Of a stretch of 64,000 nucleotides of DNA, positions 35,201-44,360 are shown in pieces (position 1 is the first letter of the stretch; each line of letters opens with the position of its first letter). The stretch comes from Deminuibacter soli (GTDB lineage Bacteria; Bacteroidota; Bacteroidia; Chitinophagales; Chitinophagaceae). The stretch lies in contig NZ_QTJU01000007.1 of assembly GCF_003412455.1 (NCBI RefSeq), positions 248,001 to 312,000 of the forward strand, read 5' to 3'. A program made the translations under genes and the position numbers. Under the pieces are notes generated by a model. The model searched no databases and was not told the DNA's origin. It saw only the letters and a program-made list of their open reading frames with translations.

Positions 35201-35821
35201 ACAGTAGCACTCGACAGTAACCAGATTGTACGGCTCGCTTACCTTACCGCCGGCAAAAAGGAATACCTGCTCGCCAGCCTGTCAGACAAAAGCAAGGTAG
35301 TTCGCCTGCCTGCCAATGCAGACGGCATACAGGCAGTAGATGCCAAGTACCGCATACCCGTACAGATTTTCCCGATGGGTATTGCCACCGATGCCAAACA
35401 AGCCAATGTATACGTGCTGAACGGATTGGTGAATACCCTCACCACCATCGAAGTGAGAAGGGCATTTTCTCCATCATTCAAACCGAACTACACAGTAGAA
35501 GCACCCAAGCGTTTGGCCGACTATCATGACGGCGTACTCAAAACATTCAAGGATATGCTGGGTCACCTGGTACAGCATTTCAAAGACGGCTTTGTGGAAG
35601 AATTCCTGATCGATTGCCCTACTTGCGATCCCGAGAAAAAAGTATACCTCGGCTGCGTAGAAATACGCGACGGTCAGGTATACCACGTATGTAACTTCGA
35701 TAAACGCAAATACGTAAAATCGTTCCCCACAGTAGATTACTGGCATTCCGTTATACCGGTAAAACCCATAATGGAAAAAGCTTTCGAACAATTCTGCTGC
35801 CTCATTCTCGGTAAAAGTTAA
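32222..35821 (+). CDS. DUF6519 eCIS protein with Pro/Ser repeats and beta-propeller-like part
   Basis: The 1,199-residue protein starts GDYSRKTFNRHKHYSGVLMQQGRVLLDADWNEQ, the DUF6519 signature. A linker of four SPPDSPL repeats (residues ~120-155) interrupts this domain. Residues ~740-1080 contain blades reminiscent of a beta-propeller (VAYTCGTDNKIYAYDLQKKLY; ILISPDGKTLYTVG; VSADGGRAYCGVS), then a C-terminal domain with a CPTCDPEKKVYLGCVEIRDG cysteine pair. No enzymatic motif is seen. Large DUF6519 proteins occur after the wedge genes in many eCIS; a role in fibre or receptor binding is inferred. A strong ribosome binding site precedes it. Confidence 0.82.
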   Translation: MPGDYSRKTFNRHKHYSGVLMQQGRVLLDADWNEQLAIQQHRTIIETKDVIGVSGVPKKTDGFKITVLTDASDLLIAPGRIYVDGLLCELEKSAVSYLHQPYYPLPDLGNFTGPFAPPDSPVTSPPDSPLSPPDSPLSPPDSPLSPPASPVFAQLKDGAYLVYLDAWQREISYLDDPHIHEVALGEADTTMRLQTVWQVKLLNVGADSSVPLTCDTVFPGYVALSMPSTGKLTAQTVPVKPGDNPCVLPPSAGYQRLENQLYRVQVHQVDANGKPMGFKWSRDNASVETTITHIEGNKLTVASTGKDDTVLGFAAGQWAEIIDESVSLGAAPYPLVKIQDVNNGIIQISTSAAGYIGKKGLKLRRWDQGAGSTAAGAPVNTGWLDIEGGIQVSFDSGKFHAGDYWLIPARTATGNIEWPLQGMPAKPAALQPVGTLHHYSKLALIQVADGKAALVQDCRDLFPSLTDICAEDICFDNGNCNFGGAQTVQDALDQLCAANDLRLHNKLLHGVGVICGLKLICGQAQVVRSTMLSASGGFQLTRQNVVLEPGHAIDCEGNLVQVKKETIYNVVEEAIRAKLLPDGKSGKVNLMLAGNGVKGAVINIEAHGKENFWDDVLEGTLLKDFYNDYILSFVKYLKTLSPFPLTETAPIPVNQQRLTAVINVMAQLLNSATGPYVFVSGTKTQTILRTEKDCAGVAGDKLYEDKLLWCLYNDLKKQLGSETFCAMFDNDNPYPDYTIDEGLDTVFGPALKVHTKLRVHPSGNVAYTCGTDNKIYAYDLQKKLYSQALVFPASDKIVVQDILISPDGKTLYTVGVLDAKDSVFATAAIDAAGVLTWGPTSLRCGFQFSTLGMAQGTATAGAAAATDNTLYAIAKGQGIFKIDSIGTANFNATVVEAFSATGLLVVSADGGRAYCGVSATAGIGNVSTTFTSIHITKLKATDTGAAPDLPVTGTDAWNDLVIHNNIIYVTANNAAGATGRMVYQFDYTSVLKKTVALDSNQIVRLAYLTAGKKEYLLASLSDKSKVVRLPANADGIQAVDAKYRIPVQIFPMGIATDAKQANVYVLNGLVNTLTTIEVRRAFSPSFKPNYTVEAPKRLADYHDGVLKTFKDMLGHLVQHFKDGFVEEFLIDCPTCDPEKKVYLGCVEIRDGQVYHVCNFDKRKYVKSFPTVDYWHSVIPVKPIMEKAFEQFCCLILGKS

Positions 35822-35949
35822 CTGTATTCCTCCGTGCCCTTTGTGTGTGTTTTCTTTGCGCCCTTTGTGGTAAAAAAACGCCAACGTCAAACGTTAAACT
35901 TCAAACGTCCAAACAACATTCCTCACCTGCACTTTTATAAAGCCTACAT

Positions 35950-37218
35950 ATGTTTAACCAGCAATTTTTTGCAGCCGGCCAGGTAGTTAGTGAAGACGGC
36001 ACAGGTGTGGCCGATCTCAAGGTAGAAGCATGGTCTGCCACCGCTGCTGCAACCGCCGCCAACGTTGCACTGGGCAGTGCCACCACCGATGCCAACGGCT
36101 ATTTCAATGTACCCGTTGATACGGCAGCCCGTGCCAACAACACCGTGCTGTATTTTAAAGTATACCAGAACAACCTGCAGATTTACGATACAAAGGATGA
36201 AGTGGAATGGGATCCCACGGCACCTGAGCAGGTAATCATTACCCTGTACCAGGCAGCACCTGCCGGTACAGACGGGAAAGACCGTATTTCCACCTCGCAG
36301 ATCCTCAGCTCAGCCACCTTCCTGCACCTGTCTGATTTTTCGGGAGCCATCCGCGATGTGAAAGACAAAATAGGCAGCGCGAAAAGTGTGCTGGGTGATG
36401 CCATAACAAAAGGACTGTCGAACATTCATCTCAACCCCATCAAAGCCAGCGCCAGCAAAAGCAGCGATGTGGTTAACCAGGACGTGGCCACTGCCACGCA
36501 AAACCTGCAGAGCAAACAGATCGCGGTATCCGAAATAAAAGAATACAAACCCGGCTTCAACAAAGAAACCTTTGCCAGCATTGCCTCTATGCCGGCCAAG
36601 CTGGAAGCAGGGCAGAAGGTAACCCTGTTCCAGGAAAACGGCCAGGTAAAGTACTACGCCATCACCAAAGATCAGCCGGCACCCGCAGCTGCCGTTGATC
36701 CTGCCGCCGCAGCCAATGCCGCTGCCCAGGAGGCTAGCATCCGTGACATGCAGACCCGCCTTGATCAGGCCGAGAAAAATGCTGCTGCGAAAGACCAGCA
36801 GATCGCTACCATGCAAACACAAATTGTTTCGCTGCAAAACGACAATACTGCCTTTCAGAAAGTGGTCAGCTCCGGCAACGACATGCAGACACGCCTTGCC
36901 CAGGCTGAAAAAGACGCAGCCGCGAAAGACCAGCAGATCGCTGCCATGCAAACACAAATTGCTTCGCTGCAAAACGATACTACTGCCTTTCAGAAAGTGG
37001 TAAGCGCTGACAATGATATGCAGACACGCCTTGCCCAGGCTGAAAAAGACGCAGCCGCGAAAGACCAGCAGATCGCTGCCATGCAAACACAAATTGTTTC
37101 CCTGCAAAACGATCATGCCGCCATCCAGAAAGTAGTCAGCTCCGACAATTTCACCCGCTTCGTAGCCACCCTCCCCAAAACCAACCCGGGCGGCGCCACC
37201 GACAAGCCAGTGCAGTAA
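35950..37218 (+). CDS. Transthyretin-like domain plus coiled-coil repeat protein (candidate fibre)
   Basis: Residues ~5-105 form a carboxypeptidase-regulatory (transthyretin-like) domain: GQVVSEDGTGVADLKVEAW and TTDANGYFNVPVD. Then comes a middle region with a conserved-looking KEYKPGFNKETFASIASMPAKL and a coiled coil of three nearly identical 45-residue repeats (DMQTRLAQAEKDAAAKDQQI). A short tail has FVATLPKTNPGG. No signal peptide is seen. A trimeric rod carrying a beta domain fits a fibre or adhesin on the particle. Alternatively its repeat length could gauge tube length. It lies 128 bp after the DUF6519 gene. Confidence 0.7.
   Translation: MFNQQFFAAGQVVSEDGTGVADLKVEAWSATAAATAANVALGSATTDANGYFNVPVDTAARANNTVLYFKVYQNNLQIYDTKDEVEWDPTAPEQVIITLYQAAPAGTDGKDRISTSQILSSATFLHLSDFSGAIRDVKDKIGSAKSVLGDAITKGLSNIHLNPIKASASKSSDVVNQDVATATQNLQSKQIAVSEIKEYKPGFNKETFASIASMPAKLEAGQKVTLFQENGQVKYYAITKDQPAPAAAVDPAAAANAAAQEASIRDMQTRLDQAEKNAAAKDQQIATMQTQIVSLQNDNTAFQKVVSSGNDMQTRLAQAEKDAAAKDQQIAAMQTQIASLQNDTTAFQKVVSADNDMQTRLAQAEKDAAAKDQQIAAMQTQIVSLQNDHAAIQKVVSSDNFTRFVATLPKTNPGGATDKPVQ
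36745..37149 (+). repeat. Three 135-bp tandem repeats within the coiled-coil gene
   Basis: Units start at 36745, 36880 and 37015. They are in frame (45 codons each), nearly identical at the base level and encode a heptad-rich DMQTRL...AKDQQI unit. Base-level identity suggests recent duplication or ongoing exchange. Confidence 0.85.
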
Positions 37219-37371
37219 CAAAGCATACCTAATGCCGCCAGGTATCCGCGTTACGCCCGCGAGGTGTCTTGCAGAAGGCAAAACTATCAAACAATAAAAC
37301 CATCCAACCATAAAATCCATCCTTAAAGAACGGTCAGCCAGCTTCCCCCGCTAACAATAAGCCGTTTTATT

Positions 37372-39609
37372 ATGACTACAGACAACGCACTGCCGCTGGT
37401 ATCCTGCATCATGCCCACATTTAACCGGCGGCCGTTTATACCTCATGCAATCCGCTATTTTTTAAGACAGGAATATCCCCGTAAAGAACTCATTATTGTA
37501 GACGATGGCACAGACGCTATTGAAGACCTGGTGCCGGGCGACAGCAATATCCGTTACATACGGCTGCAGAATAAAATAACACTCGGCGCCAAGTTAAACC
37601 TTGCCTGTACCTATGCTGCGGGTAATATACTCGCCAACTGGGACGATGATGACTGGTATGCACCGCGCCGCCTGCAATACCAGGTAAACGCATTGCAAAA
37701 CCATCATACCGATATCTGCGGTATCAATAACCTGCTGTACTTCGATCTGCGTAACCAGAACGCGTACAATTATGTGTACCCATCGAACCAGCGCAAATGG
37801 ATGCTGGGCAGCTCGCTTTGTTATACCCGCGAGTTCTGGAGCCACAACCAGTTTGCCGATATCGATGTAGGCATGGATGGTTTGTTCGTTTGGCGCGCAC
37901 CAAGCGAACGGGTAATGGTGCATACTGATTCTACTTTTTCGGTGCACATGATACACGACCACAACATCAGTCCCAAAAAAACAGATGGTGCGTGGTGGCA
38001 TGCCTACCCCGTAGAAGAGATACAGAAAATAATGGATGATGACTGGCAGTTTTATGCCAACGACGGCGCACCGGTTGCAACGGAATTTGTGCCCGCAGCA
38101 AGGGTAGTGCACAAATCAGCGCAGGCAGCGAACATAACGCCCGTAAAGAATATTTATGCCTGCCTGGTGCACGAGCAGGAGGATTGTGTGATTGACCTGG
38201 TGCGTAACCTGCATTTTCATGATCCCTCTTCGGTGATATTGCTGTACAACGGCGGTAATAACCCCAACCTCTTCTCCAACCGTTTTCCCTACGGGCAGTT
38301 CGGTGCAGTAATGTATCCGCGGCCTGTGCCTGCCAAATGGGGCTACCTGCATCATTTTGCGTTGCAGAGCATGGAGTTTGCATTGCAGAACTTCAATTGC
38401 GATACGTTAACCATTGTAGATTCTGACCAGCTGGCCATACGGAAAGGGTATGCCGGCTATCTTGCTGCCAACCTGCAGGAACGTGACGGCCTGGGCATGC
38501 TATCGAGCAGGTATGAAAAAGTATTGCCTGCCGATGTGCAGGTTTTTCCTGCTGTGCAGGCTTTTAAGGAAACAGATCTCTGGCAGCCCTTGCTGCAGCA
38601 GTTTGAAAACGGGGACGACAAATTCGTGCACTGGACATTCTGGCCTTCTACTGTTTTTCTCCGCGATGCCATGCATGACCTTACACAGCTGTTTAAAAAG
38701 AATACCGTGTTGCAGGATATTATGCAACGCACCAAAATATGGGCAACCGAAGAAGTGATATTGCCCACATTGGTAAAACTGCTGGGCTATGATATACAAA
38801 CCAACCCATGCAGTTACGATTATGTAAAATATAAACGCAGTTTCAGTGTGCAGGAAACCAACCGCGCACTCAGCCGCACCGATGCATTCTGGATGCACCC
38901 GGTAGAACGGCGTTACGACAATGCAGTACGCAAACACCTGCGTGGTTATTTCAGGCATTACACGCCATTCGGCAAACCTGCCGTAGCAAAAGACCAGGGT
39001 GCGCAGGAACTGTTTATCACCAGTGCAGTACTCAGCCGTATTAAAAACATACAGGGCTGGTTAGAGCCGGATGAGGCAGAACTGCTCATGGCAATTGCCA
39101 TTAAAGTATGCCGCGAGCAACAGCAATCACCCAATATCGTAGAAGTAGGCTGCTACCAGGGCAAGGCCACTGTTGCATTGGGCAGCGTGGCCAAAGCTTT
39201 CGGCGGGGCAGCGGTATACACCATTGATCCGCACGATGGCCGCCAGGGTGCTGCCGATGATTGTATTTATACATTGCCCGCTTCATTTGAACTGTTTGCA
39301 AAAAACATCAGTGAAGCAGGCTTGTCGCGCGTGGTGCACAGCATTCGCACTACCACAGATGAATTGCAATGGGACAAACCTGTTGCCTTCCTGTACATTG
39401 ACGGGTTGCATGATTACCCGCATGTATCGGCCGATTTCTGGGCCTTTGCCGCATGCCTTGTACCCGGCGCGTACATTGGGTTTCATGATTATGCAGATTA
39501 CTATCCCGGCGTACAGGCCATGGTACATGAACTGCTGCACAGTGGTCACTATTACAAGGTACACCAGGCCGGTACATTGGTAATACTGCAGAAAACAACA
39601 CTCCGCTAA
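37372..39609 (+). CDS. Glycosyltransferase family 2 fused to a SAM methyltransferase
   Basis: Residues 1-~240 form a GT-A glycosyltransferase: VSCIMPTFNRRPFIPHAIRYFLRQEY, LIIVDDGTD, then WDDDDW (Asp91-Asp94) as the metal and sugar-nucleotide site. Residues ~250-520 are a second region that contains LTIVDSDQLAIRKG and resembles another GT-A-like fold. Residues ~580-745 form a class I methyltransferase (IVEVGCYQGKATVALGS around Glu591; IDPHDG; FLYIDGLHDYPHV). It has no signal peptide. Being inside the injection operon between structural genes and effectors, it may glycosylate and methylate a particle or surface structure (inference). Confidence 0.82.
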   Translation: MTTDNALPLVSCIMPTFNRRPFIPHAIRYFLRQEYPRKELIIVDDGTDAIEDLVPGDSNIRYIRLQNKITLGAKLNLACTYAAGNILANWDDDDWYAPRRLQYQVNALQNHHTDICGINNLLYFDLRNQNAYNYVYPSNQRKWMLGSSLCYTREFWSHNQFADIDVGMDGLFVWRAPSERVMVHTDSTFSVHMIHDHNISPKKTDGAWWHAYPVEEIQKIMDDDWQFYANDGAPVATEFVPAARVVHKSAQAANITPVKNIYACLVHEQEDCVIDLVRNLHFHDPSSVILLYNGGNNPNLFSNRFPYGQFGAVMYPRPVPAKWGYLHHFALQSMEFALQNFNCDTLTIVDSDQLAIRKGYAGYLAANLQERDGLGMLSSRYEKVLPADVQVFPAVQAFKETDLWQPLLQQFENGDDKFVHWTFWPSTVFLRDAMHDLTQLFKKNTVLQDIMQRTKIWATEEVILPTLVKLLGYDIQTNPCSYDYVKYKRSFSVQETNRALSRTDAFWMHPVERRYDNAVRKHLRGYFRHYTPFGKPAVAKDQGAQELFITSAVLSRIKNIQGWLEPDEAELLMAIAIKVCREQQQSPNIVEVGCYQGKATVALGSVAKAFGGAAVYTIDPHDGRQGAADDCIYTLPASFELFAKNISEAGLSRVVHSIRTTTDELQWDKPVAFLYIDGLHDYPHVSADFWAFAACLVPGAYIGFHDYADYYPGVQAMVHELLHSGHYYKVHQAGTLVILQKTTLR

Positions 39610-39647
39610 TCATATTCTCCTGCCGTTGCTAACGCACCGTTCCCGCC

Positions 39648-40886
39648 ATGAACCGCACAGCCTTACTCAATCATTTAATTGCGCAACGCAATGCAGCCAG
39701 TTATCTTGAACTGGGTGTAAACAATGAAAATTTAAATTTCATACACATACAATGCGCCCATAAAACAGGGGTAGATACCCGCCCTGTATCTACCTTCCAG
39801 GGTACTACCGATGCCTTCTTCGAACAGAATACACAAAGCTTCGATGTGATTTTTATCGATGCCATGCATACCGAAGAGCAGGTGCTGAAAGACTTTGCCA
39901 ATGCCAGCCGTTGTGTATCGCCGAACGGTGTAATTGTACTGCACGATTGTTTGCCGCCCGATGCCTGGCACCAGCGCGCACCTGAATTATTTACAGAAGG
40001 CGAAACCTGGAACGGCACCGTATGGAAAGCCGCATTGCGCATTTTTAACCAAACCACCCATCGCTGCACCCTGGTAGATACTGACTGGGGCTGCGGCATT
40101 ATTGATTTTGCTGCCGCGCAGCAGCCAGCCTGCATACAGCTGCCGCAGCAGCTGTATTATGAACAGCATTTCCGGTTATTGTCGCGCTACTGCAGCACCG
40201 TAGCCGATTACCTGCGCAACCAGGTGAAGCTGTTTTACCATCTTGCCTGTATGCACGAATGGCAGCCGGTGTTTGAAGAGCAGATGCAGCAACTGCAGCA
40301 ACAGGGTTTTACTGCCATCGAATTATCTGTACTGGGTTCTGAGCAGGATCTGCAGCAGGTGCGCGATACCTGCAGAAAACTGGGTATACAGTACAACCTT
40401 AATTTTCATTCCCCCGAACTAACATATTTTGAAACGCCTGCCATGCTGGCCATTGAATCACATGCACGCAGGTACAATGGTTATGTATTATACCTGCACA
40501 GCAAGGGCGTAAGCAACCCGCATCACTGGCCCAAGGCCCGCTGGCGCCGTTTAATGATGGAGCAGCTGGTGCAAAACTGGCAGCAATGCGCCATACAATT
40601 ACCCTACTACGATGCCATTGGTGTAAACTGGCGCGATATGCCGCCGGTGTCTCATTTCAGTGGTAATTTCTGGTATGCAGCCACCGGTTACATACGCAGC
40701 CTGGCCGATTTCAGGGAGTACTACGAAAGTCCGCGTTACCATATCGGCGATTCCATCAACGCCCGCCGTTTGGGTTGCGAATTCTGGATAGGCTCCGGCG
40801 GCAGAAGACCCAATGTGCTATCGCTCGTTTGCCGCAATGTTGACTTTTGCCAGGATGCTTACTGGCACTCAAACGCCATGGCATAA
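39648..40886 (+). CDS. Methyltransferase fused to a glycosyltransferase-like domain
   Basis: Residues ~10-170 resemble the methyltransferase-24 type: SYLELGVNNENLNFIHIQ, GVDTRPVS, FDVIFIDAMHTEEQVLKDFANA, and VIVLHDCLPP. Residues ~190-412 resemble a glycosyltransferase-like region found after glycan-acting enzymes (GYVLYLHSKGVSNPHHWPKARWRRLMMEQL; FSGNFWYAATGYIRSL). The order of the two domains is reversed relative to its neighbour. The two genes probably act on the same substrate. Confidence 0.75.
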   Translation: MNRTALLNHLIAQRNAASYLELGVNNENLNFIHIQCAHKTGVDTRPVSTFQGTTDAFFEQNTQSFDVIFIDAMHTEEQVLKDFANASRCVSPNGVIVLHDCLPPDAWHQRAPELFTEGETWNGTVWKAALRIFNQTTHRCTLVDTDWGCGIIDFAAAQQPACIQLPQQLYYEQHFRLLSRYCSTVADYLRNQVKLFYHLACMHEWQPVFEEQMQQLQQQGFTAIELSVLGSEQDLQQVRDTCRKLGIQYNLNFHSPELTYFETPAMLAIESHARRYNGYVLYLHSKGVSNPHHWPKARWRRLMMEQLVQNWQQCAIQLPYYDAIGVNWRDMPPVSHFSGNFWYAATGYIRSLADFREYYESPRYHIGDSINARRLGCEFWIGSGGRRPNVLSLVCRNVDFCQDAYWHSNAMA

Positions 40887-40940
40887 TGGTTTTGGGTTGA
40901 CAATGTAACAATCCAACCATTCAACCATAAATCCATCCAG

Positions 40941-40969
40941 CTATCCAATTGTTCAAATTTTCAAATTGC
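40941..40969. repeat. A/T repeat overlapping the start of the first DUF4157 gene
   Basis: The word CAATTGTTCAAATTTTCAAA ends in TTG, which is the only usable start codon of the gene. It is the same repeat as at 44361-44400, where it also supplies a TTG start. Confidence 0.65.
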
Positions 40970-43900
40970 CTTCTTCTTCTCCCAGGAATACCACCACCGA
41001 AAATGCTGCTGCGCATACGCAGCAACCGGAGCAGCCTGCATTTAACAGTCGTGCAGTTGCCACCAATAACGGGCGGCAGGCAGCAGCAGGCAGTGCAGCC
41101 ACAACACAACCGGCTGGTTTCGGTGGCAAGGCAGTGCAGGTATGTTTGCAGGCAAAGCTGGTGGTAAACAAACCGGGCGACCGCTTTGAGCAGGAAGCTG
41201 ATGAAATGGCTGCGCACGCCATGCGTATGTCGCCATACAGGCTGCATTATGCAGGCGGTGAAACAAAGCCGGCACATCCCGTACCGCCGCTGGTGCAAAC
41301 CCGGCGTGTTGCCGGTAATATACCCCGCACACAAACAGCGCCTGCCATTGTACACCACACCTTACAAACAACCGGCTACCCGCTGGATGCAGGCACGCGC
41401 GCATTAATGGAGCCGCGTTTCGGTTACGATTTCGGGCAGGTGCAGGTACATACGGGTGAGATGGCTGCCCGTTCTGCCAAAGCAGTGCAGGCACAAGCTT
41501 ATACAGTAGGCAGTCATGTAGTGTTTGGTGCCGGCAAATACAGGCCGGGCAGCAGCGAGGGCAATGAACTGCTGGCGCACGAACTGGCGCACGTAACACA
41601 ACAGGTACCAGGCCGTTTATTGCGCAGGGAAGATACGGATACCGCTGCTCCCGGACAGCAGCAACAACAACAGGAAGAAGACGCAGGAGCAGCCCTCATT
41701 GCAGATGATACTGCCACAGATGTATCACCCGCACAAATGCGGCGCAGTGTATTTCTCGACAGGTTGAGCCAGTCTATACGCGATGTGGTAAACCAGGAAT
41801 TGCAGGGCACGCCTTTCACTGCCGATAATTGTGCATATATAACCACTGCATTTCAGCGCCACCGGCAAACACCGGCTGCACAGCTGGAACGCATGCTGAA
41901 ACGCTATTCACCCGGTGCTGCAGATGCGGCTTCGGCTGAAGAGCTGATCAGTAGTGTGATGCAGCGTGTTCGGCAGGCTGCTGTGGCCTGGCGTAACGGC
42001 AATGCCATGTTGGGCGCAGCAGGTGATGCAGGCAGTACAGTAGCGGGTATAGCGGGGGCTGCCGGTGGCGCAAGCAATGCAGCGGCACCGGATGCCGGTG
42101 GCGGGGCCGTACAGTTTAAAAGCAAACCCGGCGGTGCAGCTGCGCCGCAATCACCTGCTATGGTAATGCATAGCCTCGGTAAGGGTACTGCACTCGACAG
42201 CCGCACCCGCACCGGGATGGAGCAGGTGTTTGGCACCAGCTTTGGCCATGTGCAGCTGCATACCGATACGCATGCTGCGCGTGTATCAGATAACATGAAT
42301 GCCCGTGCCTTCACAGTAGGGCAGCACATTGCCTTTGGTAACGGCGAATACAAACCCGGCACTATTGCAGGCGATGCACTGATGGCCCATGAGCTGGCAC
42401 ACGTGGTGCAGCAGGGTAATGCAGGGCAGGATGCAAAGAAAATAACCGAATCAACAGGCACAGGTGCACTGGAAGCAGATGCAGACCGTTCTGCCGTACA
42501 TGCTGTTGCTTCCATATGGGGTGGTACGCGCAAAAAATTAAGCGATCTGCAAAAGCTGGCACTGCCGAGATTGAAGTCTGGCCTGCGTTTGCAGTCGTGT
42601 GGTCGGCGTACGCCTGCGCCTGCACCACCGGTAGCCGGTCCTGATCAGCATGCCGGGTTGAATTTGCCTGATGCAGACCTGGCGAGGGAAATAAGTTTTG
42701 AGATGGATCCCAATCTGCGGCCTGTGCCCGCACCGCCACCTCCGCCACCGCCACCACCACCTGTAGGTGGTCCGGCGCCGCCACCACCGCCGCCTCCGCC
42801 ACCACCTGCACGTGTGCCGTGGGATGGAAGGGCAGGTGCGCCCAACCAGGCAGCTGCACGCACAGCCATGAAAACCCAGCTGTTTCATGCGTACGACCAG
42901 TATATTACCGCTAAAATGGCCCATACCAATGCTGCAATGGCCCAGGCAAGAGTGCCGTTTACCGGGGCAGCAGCAGGCAATACTTCAGCAGTAGATATTG
43001 CCAATGTAGCCAGAACCCAGCTCGAAGCACGATTCGGCGTGTCTATGGATGCTGCGGCAGCCAATGCTCCGCAAACAGCAGGCCGCGCCGCACGGCAGGG
43101 GACTGGCGGGGTAGCAGGCGGACAAAATATATTTGATGCTTACAATGCGGCAGATCGCGCGGCTTTCACCAACAATCCAAATGTGAATGTCTTGTCTGAT
43201 GGTGTAGGATACTGGCTGTTTGAACACGATGAGCCCGGTGCCAGCCAGGCGGCAGGTGCGCGGCAGTTTGCGCCGGATATTACGGCAGCGCACCACTATT
43301 CCGGTGTGGATGACCCCAACGATGCTTTTCGCTGGGAAGTGGCCAGAGATTATGCTGCAGCCAATACCTTGCCTGCACCCGGTAACAGGCAGCAGTTGCT
43401 TAATTACAGGCTTTATAGCTGGAATGAACAGGGAGCACATGGCATTACTCTGCTCACCACTATTACGCCCACAACAGGTGTTGCGGCAACGGATGAACTG
43501 GCTGAGCGATGGAGGATTTACCAGAGCGCAACGCATGAAAGCCTGCATTTGCGGGCGCATCCCGTATTCGCTGCGGCAGAGAACGGGCGTGGTGCCATGG
43601 CAGAAGGGTTTGCCGAAATGTTTACCGTAAGCCTGCTCAATACTACCTTGCCCGCGTTTCGTGCAGGTACAGACGAACCAACACGTCATGTTATCGAAGG
43701 AGCGCAATCAACGCCGGCGCCCAACCTTACTATTATCCCGCAACGCCGCGGTTCACCTGCAGAGTACCTGACACCACTGGCAGAAGCACAACGCATACGC
43801 GATGGCGGTACCGCACCGGGTGGAGTGCCGCATGCAGGCATTGGCGAAGCCGGCGTACGTGCTGCCTATTTTCAGGGGCATATCGAATTAATGGGGCTTA

Positions 43901-44253
43901 ATCCCGCAGGCACTACAATGGGCGGACTGCGTGCTGCTGGTGCCGCAATACGGATACATATACCCGGCGGTATGAGTGATCTTAACGATCTGGCCACACG
44001 CAGCGGCGTTCCGCTCGCAACAATTACTGCACAAAACCCGGGCATCACCAACGCACTACCCGCAGATGCCATATTACCCGGCTGTCGCGAACACGTAGCC
44101 GTAGCCGGCGAAACCCGCGCCAACGTAGCCATGCAAAACGGCGTTACCGAAGCCGCGCTCACCAGAGCCAACCCAGGCATTGCCGTAGATCCCGTAACCA
44201 ACACCTGGACTGCCCTTGCCGCAGGGCAACGCGTATTAATCCCGGTGCATTGA
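40966..44253 (+). CDS. Injection-system effector A: two DUF4157 domains plus gluzincin-like protease domain
   Basis: The 1,095-residue protein has DUF4157 domains at about 138-213 and 405-482, each ending in HELAH (His205-His209 and His475-His479). A QQQQQQ-E linker lies between them and Pro-rich linkers follow near 585-620. The C-terminal part carries HESLH at 857-861 and Glu880, exactly HExxH-x18-E, as in M1-type gluzincins, in an AEGFAEMF context. Two LysM-like repeats end the protein (DLATRSGVPLATITAQNPGI; NVAMQNGVTEAALTRANPGI). DUF4157 marks proteins loaded into eCIS particles. Only a TTG start is possible: an in-frame stop lies at 40906 and no ATG or GTG is available. Confidence 0.88.
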   Translation: MPSSSPRNTTTENAAAHTQQPEQPAFNSRAVATNNGRQAAAGSAATTQPAGFGGKAVQVCLQAKLVVNKPGDRFEQEADEMAAHAMRMSPYRLHYAGGETKPAHPVPPLVQTRRVAGNIPRTQTAPAIVHHTLQTTGYPLDAGTRALMEPRFGYDFGQVQVHTGEMAARSAKAVQAQAYTVGSHVVFGAGKYRPGSSEGNELLAHELAHVTQQVPGRLLRREDTDTAAPGQQQQQQEEDAGAALIADDTATDVSPAQMRRSVFLDRLSQSIRDVVNQELQGTPFTADNCAYITTAFQRHRQTPAAQLERMLKRYSPGAADAASAEELISSVMQRVRQAAVAWRNGNAMLGAAGDAGSTVAGIAGAAGGASNAAAPDAGGGAVQFKSKPGGAAAPQSPAMVMHSLGKGTALDSRTRTGMEQVFGTSFGHVQLHTDTHAARVSDNMNARAFTVGQHIAFGNGEYKPGTIAGDALMAHELAHVVQQGNAGQDAKKITESTGTGALEADADRSAVHAVASIWGGTRKKLSDLQKLALPRLKSGLRLQSCGRRTPAPAPPVAGPDQHAGLNLPDADLAREISFEMDPNLRPVPAPPPPPPPPPPVGGPAPPPPPPPPPPARVPWDGRAGAPNQAAARTAMKTQLFHAYDQYITAKMAHTNAAMAQARVPFTGAAAGNTSAVDIANVARTQLEARFGVSMDAAAANAPQTAGRAARQGTGGVAGGQNIFDAYNAADRAAFTNNPNVNVLSDGVGYWLFEHDEPGASQAAGARQFAPDITAAHHYSGVDDPNDAFRWEVARDYAAANTLPAPGNRQQLLNYRLYSWNEQGAHGITLLTTITPTTGVAATDELAERWRIYQSATHESLHLRAHPVFAAAENGRGAMAEGFAEMFTVSLLNTTLPAFRAGTDEPTRHVIEGAQSTPAPNLTIIPQRRGSPAEYLTPLAEAQRIRDGGTAPGGVPHAGIGEAGVRAAYFQGHIELMGLNPAGTTMGGLRAAGAAIRIHIPGGMSDLNDLATRSGVPLATITAQNPGITNALPADAILPGCREHVAVAGETRANVAMQNGVTEAALTRANPGIAVDPVTNTWTALAAGQRVLIPVH

Positions 44254-44360
44254 GCAAGAAATATCTCTTAATAGCCATTGTATACGCTGTACCCTTTGTC
44301 CACAGGATTCTTCGGAGTGTAAAGTCTTTGCGCCCTTAGTGGTAAAGACCCCATTTTGCT

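Noticed and set aside
36310..37320. 336-residue minus-strand open frame
   Set aside because: It is exactly antisense to the coiled-coil repeat gene, and its length comes from the repeated GC-rich codons. The plus-strand frame has a recognisable domain and coiled coil.
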